NCBI GenBank assembly: GCA_037127315.1
Contig: JBBBDQ010001451.1
Span: 1,887,001 to 1,951,000 of the forward strand
From: Ascarosepion bandense
Taxonomy: Eukaryota > Mollusca > Cephalopoda > Sepiida > Sepiidae
Length of the DNA stretch: 64,000 nt
Direction: 5' to 3'
Part shown: positions 52,206-61,960 of the stretch, in pieces
How the letters are laid out: each line of letters opens with the position of its first letter
Position numbering within the stretch: position 1 is the first letter of the stretch
Program-made: the position numbers and the translations under genes
Notes under the pieces: generated by a model
The model's database searches: none
What the model saw: the letters and a program-made list of their open reading frames with translations, nothing else
Told to the model about the DNA's origin: nothing

Positions 52206-52224
52206 ATGTACAACTGAAGATGTA

Positions 52225-52415
52225 TTGTTATTCTTCGCTTTTTCTTCTCTTTATTATGTTGTCATTTTCCATCATATTTCGATTTCTGCTATGGTAGCAC
52301 TACCTACCAAGTCATCGGAAAGACCAAAGGCAGGTCGTGGCGTCTTGTTATGGCTCCATTTCATGTTTTTTCTATCTCCCCTATCATCCCTAGCATTACA
52401 TAGACAAAGTTCTCC
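52225..52415. other. No gene seen
   Basis: Contains a GGCAGGTCGTGGCGTCTTGT block resembling 52601-52625 (GGCAGGCCATGGTGTGTTGT), suggesting a repeated relic. Confidence 0.4.
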
Positions 52416-52419
52416 TTAG

Positions 52420-52745
52420 TGTGTGGGTTGTACTTAACAAGACAATTTTCTGTATATCTCTTAAACTGGGGATTCTTTCAATGTGTTGTTTTGTTCCATT
52501 TTTTATCATTCCAAGGGCACCTACTATCATTGGCACAACTCTTGTTTGCAATTTCCACATTTTTTCTTATTTTTTTCTTTTTTATAATTATTATTAACTA
52601 AGGCAGGCCATGGTGTGTTGTTATGACTCCATTTCACCTACTATTATTGGTACGATTCTTGTTTTCAATTTCCATATTTTTTCTATTTCAAATTCCAGGT
52701 CTTTATATCTTTACAGTTTTTCGAATTCCTTGGTTGCTATGTTAC
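52420..52745 (-). pseudogene. LINE polyprotein C-terminal relic (R2-like wording), duplicated
   Basis: Minus strand near 52640-52720 reads KDLEFEIEKIWKLKTRIVPIIVG, and 52497-52580 repeats KIWKLQTRVVPMIVGAL-like residues. The phrase 'IVPIVVGALG' is typical of C-terminal segments of R2-type and related LINE polyproteins. Clade not established. Confidence 0.4.
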
Positions 52746-52784
52746 AATCCGCTTGACAAGGCATATCATTTTTTTATACATAAT

Positions 52785-53190
52785 CGTGACGCCCAATCAA
52801 GGCATTTTACTGCCACTGTTGTACAGGGGGTTACATAGGAGGAATATTATGAGGCGTGAGATGTTGCAGGGGGTGTCAGGAAGAGAGTATGAGAAGGAAG
52901 AGATTACTGATGAGAGTGGAGTGGACGAGGAGGAATGTTATGAGGAGTGAGAGGTTGCAGGGGTGTCAGGAAGAGAGTAGGAGTGGGAAGAGAGTACTGA
53001 TAAGAGTGTGGTGGATGTAGAAAAGCACGAGAGAGAGAGAGAGAGAGGGAGAGAATGTAAGTTAGTGAGACAGAAGATGACTATTGACTTTATATTTAAA
53101 TTCTTAGAGATTGTAACTGTCAGGAAAGCAACTATACGGAAGAGAATTCCACATGCGGCAAGTGCGAGAAAAGAAGCTGCTGGAATATTT
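52785..53190 (-). pseudogene. CR1/L2-type LINE 3' fragment with internal duplication
   Basis: The 3' end ATGCCTTGATTGGGCGTCA (minus strand) is at 52790-52808. About 85 bp of 3' UTR are duplicated (GAGGTTGCAGGGG(G)TGTCAGG at 52860 and 52945). Coding relics reach 53185. Confidence 0.8.
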
Positions 53191-53520
53191 TGGTTTTTAA
53201 CAATAATGTCCGGCCTATTTGCTTCAACTTTTCTGTCTGAATGGATGATGTAATCTCAAAGAATGGTGACATCTTCTATTTCTGTAACCGGTGCTGGGTG
53301 ATATTTATACCAATGTTTGTTTCCATGTTTTCTATCGTGTTTGCACATATTACCCCTCTCTATCGTGACGATATTTATATTCATATGGGGCAAGTACAGA
53401 ACATCCTAAGATTAGGTGGTCTATTGTTTATTGGTGTTTATCACAGAAACTGCATTTTGAATCCACATTATTATGTTTATTATTTGAAATATTATTTGAA
53501 GCTACCATTTGATCGTTTAG

Positions 53521-53735
53521 ACTGGAGGCCATTCGTGGTCGAGCGGTCTAAGACGTTGCCAGATCAAATGGTAGCTTCCCCTCTGTAGATAGGGGTCGCA
53601 GGTTTGGATCCTGCCAAATGGCACACATTTTCGTAATAAAAATTTATCGTAAATAATCAGGCCAGTAGATATAAAATATATAATTCTGCTTAATTAAAAA
53701 CAGAATATCTACTTAAATACGAGTATTGATAAAAA
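53521..53735 (+). mobile_element. tRNA-derived SINE family C, second copy
   Basis: A-box-like TGGTCGAGCGG, long variable stem CCCCTCTGTAGATAGGGG, B box GGTTTGGATCC, then the family tail ending CAGAATATCTACTTAAATAC. Confidence 0.8.
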
Positions 53736-54246
53736 ATATTATATATATATATATATAATTCAGTCACTTACGCAACCTTGGTTTCAAACTTATTTCATAT
53801 TGATTTGCAAAAATATTTAAAAGTTTTACATTATAGATGTATTGAGCACTTTTTAATACTGCTGTGTACTGGATTAATTTAATCCTGATGAAGGCAGTTG
53901 ACTGGTAGTAGAGGTTCTTGATTACTCTAATGACTTTTCCAAATACGTCTAGGTTGCTGAGTAATTTTATGATGTCTTTGCACCCTATTTTGTCGAATCC
54001 CGTTGTGTAGTCTATAAAACACAGATATACATCCTCCTTTATTTGTATTCCCCATTCTGACAGCATTCTACGAAAAAATATCACGTTCTTTTTTCTAGTG
54101 CTCCTGACGAAACCACCCTTTTCTTGTCCTATCTCTAGTTTGATTCTTCTAAGAATTCGGATGATGAGTTTTGTTACATGACTGATTGTTCAACGGAGTT
54201 CACAGACCTTTGTGCCTGGCTTTTTAGGCAGTGCTATAAAAAGTCG

Positions 54247-54504
54247 GTCTACGGTTATATCGTGTTGAATACACCGGTTCCCGTCCGATCACCGAAGTTA
54301 AGCAATATCGAGCCTGGTCAGTACTTAAATGTGTGACCATTTAGGAATACCAGGTGCTGTAAACCGGTCCTCAGGGTTTGGGGGTTGGGTGCAGGGCTAA
54401 CAACCCTGCCCCGTAAAAAACAGTTTGTTACAGAAACAGCAACAAAATGTTGCTGCCCTATGCAACATCTGGATGTGATAGATGATGATGATGATGATGA
54501 TGAT
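54247..54504 (+). mobile_element. 5S-rRNA-derived SINE, copy 2
   Basis: Head GTCTACGGTTATATCGTGTT, CGATCACCGAAGTTAAGCAA, GTCAGTACTTAAATGTGTGA and GGAATACCAGGTGCTGTAAA; then GGTTTGGGGGTTGGG, GTTACAGAAACAGCAACA, GCCCTATGCAACATCTGG and an (ATG)n tail. Same structure as 24681-24954. Confidence 0.85.
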
Positions 54505-54935
54505 AAAAAATCGATCGATCAGTTTAGGTCTTTCGATTTATCAGATTTTAGATTCTATTTATTATTTGTGTAAATGTCTCTGCGCCAAAATTGTCTAACA
54601 CTGTCAACATCTTTATTACAATGCCGTCTGGTTTAACTGTTGTTTTTCTATTCAGTTTGGCCATAGCAGCTTCTACTTCAGATTTTAATATTTCCGGTCT
54701 GTCAATATCTCTACGTAATGTTGCTTGCTATCTCTTGTCATAGAAGAGATCTATATATATCCTTCTATTCACTTTCTCTATTATGAGAGTACCATCTTTG
54801 GGGTTTATACATCCTTTTGAGGAGCATATTTTTTGTCCTGTTAGTGCCATTATTTCTATATGCATGTCACTTTTATAAGTCGTGGTCAATCTCTCTACAT
54901 CTGCACATTTGTTGTTGAACCAGTCCTCTTTAACC

Positions 54936-55460
54936 ACGGAAAGTGCGACACGGAGATCCGAAGGCGAATTGGTATGGCAAAGGACGCGTTCCAGAAGATG
55001 AGCAAAATACTAACACACAGGAAAATCTCAATAGAAACGAAGAAAAGAGTGTCAGTTCTTCAATACGGCAGTGAATGCTGGACAATATCATCGAAAATGA
55101 GGACAAAACTGGAGGCCGTGGACTGAGGATACAAGCAACGACGAGGTGTTGGAAAGAATGGCAAGAAAAAGGAAATTGATGTTGAGCATCAGAAAGAGAC
55201 AACTGAAGTTCCTGGGACACGCAATGAGGAAAGAGAGCCTGGAGAACCTGATACTGACTGGTTAGATAGAAGGAAGGAGAGACAGAGGAAGGCAGTGGAT
55301 AACATATTTGCAGGGTATGATCAGGTGGATGACGGAACTGGTGTTGCCAGGAGCAACAGGCTCAAACATTCTAAGAGCCACAAGGGATAGGGAGATGTGG
55401 AGAACCATGATCGCCTACGTCCTGAAGGGACAGGGCACATAGAAGAAGAAGAAGAAGAAA
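54936..55460 (+). pseudogene. RTE LINE 3' end, nested in older RTE copy
   Basis: Plus strand: KCDTEIRRRIGMAKDAFQKMSKI, HRKISIETKKRV, SVLQYGSECWTISSKMRTKLEAV, a frameshift, then RKRQLKFLGHAMRKESLENL, RWMTELVLPGATGSNILR and MWRTMIAYVLKGQGT, ending in an (AGA)n tail. This is the C-terminal 170 or so residues of the RTE polyprotein, 5'-truncated. Confidence 0.85.
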
Positions 55461-55860
55461 TGTTTTGTATTCCGTCCCATGTCATCTTTTTCTGTACTCT
55501 TTTGCGTCATGTCGAGTATCTCCTTAGTCATCCACTCGTTTTTCTTCTATGTCTGATTTTTGGGGTGATAATGTTGTGTGGTAATGTCACTAAGGCTTAT
55601 TTAAGTGTCCTATTTCTAGTTTCCATTTCCAATTTATTTCTCGTATCTGTTTTCATACCGTCAGTGCATTTTGCCTTTTAGTTGAGGTCATTCACAAGTT
55701 TGTTGTATTACAGTCTGGGTGCTGCACTAGGCATTTTCAATCTCCGAAGTCTCATGCTTAGTCTGAAAATGACTGGGAGGTGGTCGCTTACACAGTCGGC
55801 ACTTGGACAAGTTTAGCATTAAAAAACGACATTACTAAATCTCTTAAGGTTAGTAATACG

Positions 55861-55864
<4 letters not shown>

Positions 55865-55922
<58 letters not shown>
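55865..55922. repeat. (CT)n then (TA)n microsatellite
   Basis: About 35 bp of CT followed by TA. Confidence 0.95.
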
Positions 55923-56160
55923 AAGTAAAATAAATTTTCTGGGGATACGTGAAATCTCTCGTAAGGATTTCATGTTGAAATGTTCATTCAACATTTTTGG
56001 ATATTGAAAATTTATTTTACTTTATATTAGCTCTGTAATTTTAATTACATTAAGCTCTCCTCCTGTATCATTTTTTAATATTAAATTATTTGATATTAAT
56101 TGGGATCAGGTTCTTGGGATTTACCTTCCACTTTTCCGTTTTGGATTAAAGTATTTTAAT
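55923..56160. other. No gene; small foldback
   Basis: AAAGTAAAATAAATTTTC at about 55923 and GAAAATTTATTTTACTTTAT at about 56006 form an inverted repeat of about 18 bp around ATTTCATGTTGAAATG-type sequence. Confidence 0.5.
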
Positions 56161-56169
56161 AAAATAAAT

Positions 56170-56224
56170 ATATATATGTGTGTGTGTGTGTGCGTGTGTG
56201 TGTGTGTATGTGTGTGTGTGTATT
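56170..56224. repeat. (GT)n microsatellite
   Basis: Imperfect GT run with GC and AT interruptions. Confidence 0.9.
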
Positions 56225-56319
56225 GTTAAATATAAGAGACAATGAATGTCTATTATGTTTCATCATGAGCCGTTCTAAACATCGTATTTTGACTTTAATT
56301 TCAGTTGAAAGAAAGACAA

Positions 56320-56480
56320 AAATTCTCCAACATTTGGATAATTTTTTATTATGTTGGTTCTAAGCTTTCGACGCACGTGATCCATCTTCAGAGAGGTTAC
56401 GAAGACGTTAACATAAATACATCCAACCCCAGCGACAATTTTATCTTGTGTTGACTTGAAACTTTGCTAAGCAACGATAA
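56320..56480 (-). repeat. Possible Penelope terminal-repeat relic
   Basis: Minus strand: ACCTCTCTGAAGATGGATCA...GTCGAAAGCTTAGAACC, the CTGAAGATGG...CGAAA phrase common in Penelope-type terminal repeats. Stem II does not pair properly, so I do not call a ribozyme. Confidence 0.3.
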
Positions 56481-57100
56481 CAGTTACCAAAAATAGCAAA
56501 CGCAGTTAGCTAAACTCTAATGCGTTCTATGACGTCACACCGCGTGAGAGTTCGAAATGATAACAGAACCATATATTTAAATGCAATGTAATGTGTTATG
56601 ACCAGATTTAAACGTGATTTTATTAAGTGTTGGTTGTTTGGATTTAATATTATATTTTTATATATTATATTTTTTAAAATGGTTTTTCAGATAAATTATT
56701 ATTATTAATTCATACTCACCCATCATTGTATGTTATCCTCATCATGAGGATTTTGAGTAACTCCAGTTTTAGATTTTTTTTTACTTATATTTATCCTTAC
56801 GACTTCTGTCATTATCGTCATTATTATTAATAATGATTATTAATAATGATTATTAATAATGTTAATATTATTAATAATGATTATTAATAATGTTTCTATA
56901 ATGGATGACATATTTTTAGTTATTCACTCACCTCTAAAAAGTCATATTCCTTTATTGTATTCTTTAATAGTTCATTATATTTCTTAAATTTTTAAATATT
57001 TTTTATCGTCTTTTATACTGATTATATTTCTAAAATCTTTTAATCTTTTAATTCTTAATTATTTCTAATTCTAGGTCTCTAGAAGCCAAGCTTCCCTGAA
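56481..57100. other. No gene; (TTATTAATAATGA)n short array
   Basis: Contains a small tandem array of ATTATTAATAATG units at 56823-56890. Otherwise AT-rich. Confidence 0.6.
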
Positions 57101-57450
57101 GATCCGTTAGGTGAAACCTTGGTAGGTTTGTTAACTCTTTAGGTTAGTTACTTTCTTTGTTTGCTCTACTTGTGTATTGAGCGCTTTTTGTTTTAGGTTA
57201 CTCGTCTCGGGTTTTTTTTGGCGGGGGCTACGTAGTTTGACTGATGTTCAAGTGCTTAGCTCATTCTTGTTGTATTACCATTTTTTCCTTACGGGTATGT
57301 ACTCGGAGGGTTTTTCTAAACGAGTATAGCGATGAGTTTACATTTATATCGCATCGCTCATTCAGTAATGGATTAGAGCTCTCTGGCTATTGGGCGGGTA
57401 TAATGACAATATACACGCTAAAAGTCTGCCTTCTTCTACCGAACGCCCAT

Positions 57451-57501
57451 AGCCCAGAGATAGAATCGCCAACTGACACCAATTCGGACGGGTTTCAAAC
57501 C
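57451..57501 (+). promoter_or_regulatory. tRNA-like internal pol III promoter (A and B boxes) of family A
   Basis: TAGCCCAGAG (57451-57460) resembles an A box and GGTTTCAAACC (57491-57501) a B box, about 31 bp apart as in tRNA genes. Shared by most family A copies. Activity is inference. Confidence 0.55.
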
Positions 57502-57521
57502 TGGGTATAAAAGCAATTGAA

Positions 57522-57576
57522 GTTTAACCGTGCTGATGAGCTGTGATACAGCGAAACAGATCTGTCTGCTGATGAC
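57522..57576 (+). ncRNA. Hammerhead ribozyme motif (family A), weak stem I
   Basis: Core CTGATGA (57533-57539), stem II GCTGT/ACAGC, GAAA, stem III ACA/TGT and GTC are all present. Stem I CCGTG/TGCTG has one mismatch and two G.U pairs. Confidence 0.65.
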
Positions 57577-57589
57577 TATATATATTAGT

Positions 57590-58100
57590 TTTAATCTAAA
57601 TATCATGTCTCGTGCAGTTATTTCATATTTATTTGACTGTCTTTTGACGTATTTCTAATATAAATTGATTCCATAAATTTCATTATATTCCTACTTTTCC
57701 ACGGTCTGTGTAAATTATATTTCAGAAAGAATAAAACAAAACAAAAGATCTTGGAAAAACAGGAAAAATAAAACCCCGAATCAGAAATTGCAATCTGTTA
57801 TTCAATATCTGGAACTGATTACCCCCCGTAGCAAATCTATGATCGCAGGTAAAATGTGTCTCCCACGAGGAACGTTTTTCTAATGCAGCAATCAAATGTG
57901 CTGAGGCTGAATGATGTCGTCATACGAGAGCAATTGCAATCGAGACGCAACTTAGACGACTAGTGAGTGCGACCTGATTTGAAACATAATACGCATTTGA
58001 AGAATAAAATAAAATAAAATAAAACACAGTTATTCATTTCTTGCTATCAACTCATTAAAATATGAAACACAACCCATCTTGTGCGTGTACTAGTGCTACT
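57590..58100. other. No gene seen
   Basis: AT-rich sequence with an (AAAAT)n run at 58003-58025. Confidence 0.5.
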
Positions 58101-58104
58101 AGGC

Positions 58105-58335
58105 TGGCATCAAGGTCTCACCCTTTATTTTCGAAATGGTTAAATGTAAACGCGCCTTCTACGCTAGCAGTTTTATTTTTTGCAACTTCCCGTCTGTGGA
58201 ACCATTTTCCTAATAATTTCTCCCTTAATAGTTAAAATTTCCAAAAGTTTAAATGCGACGTCAGTTACTATATTTTACCTTTCTAAATTCTATCCACAAT
58301 CCATCCTTTCTTCGACATCACCTGTACCCTGTTTT
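58105..58335 (+). pseudogene. CR1/L2-type LINE fragment
   Basis: Frames give KCKRAFYASSFIF and LWNHFP-like residues matching the RSHPFTVK...SRLWNSLP region of the 11.3 kb copy. Decayed, and cut by the MITE that follows. Confidence 0.65.
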
Positions 58336-58355
58336 GCTATCTTTTGCGCAATATA

Positions 58356-58727
58356 CAGTACTGTGCAAAAGTATTACGACAAGAACTATTTCATCTTTTA
58401 TGAGGCATCAAAATAAAGTTTAAAATAACCCCTGTCCTAACACTTTTGTACACCACCGGTAGTGTGAAAAAGTAATAGGACTTTCCTAAAAACCTCACTG
58501 AATTTCAAGTACGGGTTAAAAAGCAAAATAAATTGCTAATAAATATTGATTATTTAAAACAAGATGTAAAAGAAATGTATTAAAAAGAAGTTATATTTAA
58601 TTTGTCCTTTTTTCTATTAAACAAATTATTTATTACTCATTATTGGTTCATTAAATTGTTTATTTTCTGTCGATATTCCTCATAAAAGATAAAATAGTTC
58701 TTGTCCTAATACTTTTGCACAGTACTG
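58356..58727. mobile_element. Tc1/mariner-type MITE, 372 bp, about 50-bp inverted termini
   Basis: Starts CAGTACTGTGCAAAAGTATT and ends with its reverse complement, termini matching over about 50 bp with two or so mismatches. TA on both sides (58354-58355, 58728-58729). The CAGTACTGTGCAAAAG terminus is typical of Tc1/mariner elements. An inner inverted repeat surrounds ACCACCGGT at about 58452-58460. No transposase. Confidence 0.85.
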
Positions 58728-59112
58728 TATATATATATATATATATATATATATTGGTAAATTGTCGCAATTATTTAATTATTTTAAAGCAAAAGGCTAT
58801 TATACTAATGTGTAGCTGGTAATATTTTTCCATCGAAAAAGAATTGCCTCATTAAATTGTTTATTTTCTGTCGATATTCCTCATAAAAGATAAAATAGTT
58901 CTTGTCCTAATACTTTTGCACAGTACTGTATATATATATATTGGTAAATTGTCGCAATTATTTAATTATTTTAAAGCAAAAGGCTATTATACTAATGTGT
59001 AGCTGGTAATATTTTTCCATCGAAAAAGAATTTCTTCATTAAATTGTTTATTTTCTGTCGATATTCCTCATAAATGATAAAATAGTTCTTGTCCTAATAC
59101 TTTTGCACAGTA

Positions 59113-59165
<53 letters not shown>

Positions 59166-59333
59166 TAAATTGTCGCAATTATTTAATTATTTTAAAGCAA
59201 AAGGCTATTATACTAATGTGTAGCTGGTAATATTTTTCCATCGAAAAAGAATTGCTTCATTAAATTGTTTATTTTCTGTCGATATTCCTCATAAAAGATA
59301 AAATAGTTCTTGTCCTAATACTTTTGCACAGTA

Positions 59334-59392
<59 letters not shown>

Positions 59393-59478
59393 TAAATTGT
59401 CGCAATTATTTAATTATTTTAAAGCAAAAGGCTATTATACTAATGTGTAGCTGGTAATATTTTTCCATCGTGAAAGAA
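58647..59478. repeat. Four-unit tandem array containing the MITE terminus and (TA)n
   Basis: Units begin TCATTAAATTGTTTATTTTC at about 58647, 58849, 59035 and 59256. Each holds the right MITE terminus, a (TA)n of different length (about 28, 14, 46 and 52 bp), then TTGGTAAATTGTCGCAATTA and TAGCTGGTAATATTTTTCCA. Unit sequence outside TA is almost identical. Confidence 0.95.
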
Positions 59479-59760
59479 TTGCTGGTAATACATTTGTCCT
59501 TTAAAAAATTATTGCTCTTAATATTATTTTTTTTCTTCAAAAATGTATTCCTGGAATTTTTCCTCAAAGGATATTTTTATATTTTGATAGAGTTTTGAAC
59601 CAGGTTTTGGGGTTAACTATTTACCCATAGCTGGGATCCTAACAAGTGCTACAAGCACAGATCAAGGTGGACCTGGGAACAACAGCAATGAAAAGGTGGC
59701 TCAAAGCTCCTCAAAACATGTTAATCAGAAGACTTGCTGTCGGATCATATATTCTTTTGT
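59440..59760 (+). repeat. Dispersed repeat R36, copy 2
   Basis: GGTAATATTTTTCC units, TTTTGGGGTTAACTATTTAC, CCATAGCTGGGATCCTAACA and GACTTGCTGTCGGATCA correspond in order to 36290-36620. Confidence 0.5.
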
Positions 59761-60190
59761 TTATAAGAATCTTTTCATAGTGTGTACATTAAACATACAT
59801 ATATATATTATTGTTATGTCCGAATTGTGATTATTCCGTCTGTTAAAGTGACCAAAAATCAGCCAATGCTGGCAGAATATCTACCAAGTAAATGATAATA
59901 TTAATAAATAATATTAATAATAAAATAAAAAATAGTAATAATGGAAATCCAATACGGAGAACCCATTAACGGCATTAATATTAAATGTAAACACCCAAGA
60001 AACAGTTAAATTTACATTAATCCAAGTTTTGACATTGTCGATAATTCTTCCCGGGAAATTAGGAGAAATCAAGAGTTACAACGTTCAGAAAGTATCGATC
60101 AACATTACAAGTCATTCAACTCTGATTATACATCATTGTTAAAAATGTTTATTTTTATCTAGTTATAGAAAGCCAAAAGAAAGGACTACA
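59761..60190. other. No gene seen
   Basis: AT-rich unrecognised sequence. Confidence 0.5.
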
Positions 60191-60194
60191 TATA

Positions 60195-60450
60195 ACCTAC
60201 AAGAAAACTTAATGCATTGTCATCAGTAAAAAGAGGAGCCCAAAATGCCAACCACAACACTAAAATCAAGCAGGTACAGAAATTTAAATACCTGGGAAGT
60301 GTTCAAGGAGAAAACAAAAGGTGTGACACTGAGATCTCAAGACAAATCGGCATAGGCAAGGGTGCATTCCAGGAAGATTTAACTAGAAACAAAGAGATTA
60401 CTGGACTGATATAATGTCTGTTCTTCAATATGAGAAGGGATGCTGGGAAG
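60195..60450 (+). pseudogene. RTE-clade LINE fragment
   Basis: ECIVISKKRSPK-like residues, then IKQVQKFKYLGSVQ, KRCDTEISRQIGIGKGAFQ, and after a shift SVLQYEKGCW, matching the RTE C-terminal region also seen at 54936-55460. Confidence 0.8.
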
Positions 60451-60477
60451 AGATGTATTATATTATGAATTGGTAAT

Positions 60478-60540
60478 AAGTGGGGGGGATCAATTTACTA
60501 CTTCATAACAATAGAAAACGGATCCCCCACTTTATGACAA
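60478..60540. mobile_element. Mini-element M, copy 4 (best termini)
   Basis: ATAAGTGGGGGGGATC ... GATCCCCCACTTTATGAC, about 62 bp, beside a SINE B copy as at 24.4 and 43.9 kb. Confidence 0.6.
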
Positions 60541-60573
60541 GTAGAAGTTTTAATTATGCTTCAAACTATTATA

Positions 60574-60885
60574 TTCAGTCAGTAAGTCAGTTGTCATACG
60601 TGATACACGCTTGAGCTATCATGTCTCGAAAGAAACATGATAGACTGGGAAGAATATTACCCCGCAGTAGGTTGCCATTATTTTCTGCAGTAGACTGATT
60701 TCTAACCATGGCTAAAGAACCCAATCAGTCTATTATTTAACGCATAACTGGAAGGAAGAGACGGACTAACACCTTTCCCAAGGGTATTTGTGCGTAAGTG
60801 AATGCAAGAAATCCAACTGTAATTCGAACCCGGCTGTCTGATTTTTCGTGCCGAACCGTTATCCACTGCAGCACATCCCATCGCA
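60574..60885 (-). mobile_element. SINE family B
   Basis: Minus strand, full length but diverged; head GCTGCAGTGGATAACGG, B-box-like GGGTTCGAATTAC. Confidence 0.85.
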
Positions 60886-60889
60886 TATT

Positions 60890-61285
60890 CTAACGGAATA
60901 TTTTGCTTAAAATAACCTAAATCTAAGGTGTCTTAGACGCAGAAAATTTTATGAATGCAAGTCTGACTCGTGAAGAATCTCTCACGAATGTGGTTGTCCA
61001 TGGAATGGAAGAGGTTGTAATCTTTTTGTACAAATTCCAGGAATGGCACAGTGTATTCCAACTAATCCCCGTATGATATTCCCTGCCATCCGTGCCACAT
61101 AGAGGAAGACTACATCCTTACGACTAAATAATGTTAGCTAATCTATCAATGCCTATTGAACAGGATCTAACTGCTTCGTTTACAAATCCACAGTAATGTC
61201 TTGACCCTTTGGTAGTAGCTTTTCGTTCACAACTTACCGATTTTTCGATCTTATATAGCCCATGGTCTTGCGTGGCTGTAGAGTT
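60890..61285. other. No gene identified
   Basis: Less AT-rich than most of the window. Frames are short and I recognise nothing. Confidence 0.4.
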
Positions 61286-61287
61286 TG

Positions 61288-61358
61288 TCTTTAGATGTGA
61301 AGCACATGGGAGCGTTCTGTATTATACAGGACGCTCCCATGTGCTTCACATCTAAAGA
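61288..61358. repeat. 71-nt hairpin: 34-bp arms, 3-nt loop, one wobble
   Basis: TCTTTAGATGTGAAGCAC... at 61288-61321 pairs with 61325-61358 at every position except one T/G, around the loop TTA. It is the most perfect long palindrome in the window that is not a microsatellite. Nothing marks it as a transposon end. Confidence 0.9.
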
Positions 61359-61479
61359 TTGGCACAACTGATTAGCAAAACATGGGTGTGTCATATCGGA
61401 CTCATGTATGTCATCGGTGAGCACAAGATCAAATATGGTAATTCTCTAAGCGTAGCTAAAGATGTAACACAAGGTCAAA

Positions 61480-61960
61480 TTTAAGGGACACCCAGGGAGG
61501 ATCGAACTCACTACTCAATTACAAAGCAACGAGAAATATTCCTGTCTCTCGTCGTTGCTTGCTGACTTCCGACAGTGTACGGTATAATCTTGTGATCAAT
61601 TTGTATACCTTCTCTGTGAGGTGTAGGTGTAGTCTGACTTTTACACCAGAAACCCAGAACCGTTTGGCAAGCTCGCCATAGGTTTGGATGTTATCCTACT
61701 TTATCGCCGACATCAGATACTCATTATCTGGAACTTTTGGACTGTCACGGCGAAGTGCTTCAGAAAGGACAGATCTCTAGAACTGAACTGATAAAAATAA
61801 TGAATAGTGATGCGTTTACTTACAACATTTTTCCTACAGATCTGACGTGGCCGCAGACAAAACTTCACCATAAAGTTATAGAGCAGAAAACCTCGAACAG
61901 ACTGCTTTGATACCGCCATATTTTCACGTTGCAGTTCCAGCTATAGTTTGGCTTTCGAGT
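61480..61960 (-). pseudogene. mariner-type transposase relic, N-terminal DNA-binding part
   Basis: Minus strand: MAVSKQSVRGFLLYNF (from 61918), VVSKRITIHYFYQFSSRDLSF, then in other frames NIQTYGELAKRFWVSG, VRLHLHLTEKVYKLI and TLSEVSKQRRETGI. This is the paired helix-turn-helix region and linker of mariner transposases. The catalytic half is missing here. Confidence 0.7.

Larger units (their letters stand above)
53764..55840 (-). pseudogene. RTE-clade LINE, second copy, interrupted twice
   Basis: Minus strand: the basic linker KEDWFNNKCADVERL...GQKICSSKGCINPKDGTLIIEK (54728-54937) matches the 1-kb copy. The palm region DVYLCFIDYTTGFDKI (53764-54084) holds the catalytic Asp of motif A. Upstream LINE sequence resumes at 55461-55840. 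A 5S-derived SINE (54247-54504) and a plus-strand RTE 3' end (54936-55460) are inserted. Confidence 0.85.
57345..57585 (+). mobile_element. Ribozyme-SINE family A
   Basis: GCATCGCTCATTCAGTAATG, GCTATTGGGCGGGTATAATG, A box CATAGCCCAGAGATAG, B box GGGTTTCAAACC, hammerhead, (TA)n. Confidence 0.85.

Noticed and set aside
53241..53588. 115-codon membrane-protein-like frame
   Set aside because: Its 3' part is SINE C sequence and the rest is AT-rich; hydrophobicity follows from T-rich codons.
56370..56410. Hammerhead ribozyme at the CTGAAGATGG...CGAAA phrase
   Set aside because: Stem II and stem III cannot be drawn with more than two or three pairs, so only a terminal-repeat relic is called.
57117..57165. 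Hammerhead ribozyme at CCTGAAGATCC...GTGAAACC
   Set aside because: Stem III (ACCT/AGGT) is fair, but stem II has two pairs and stem I does not pair.
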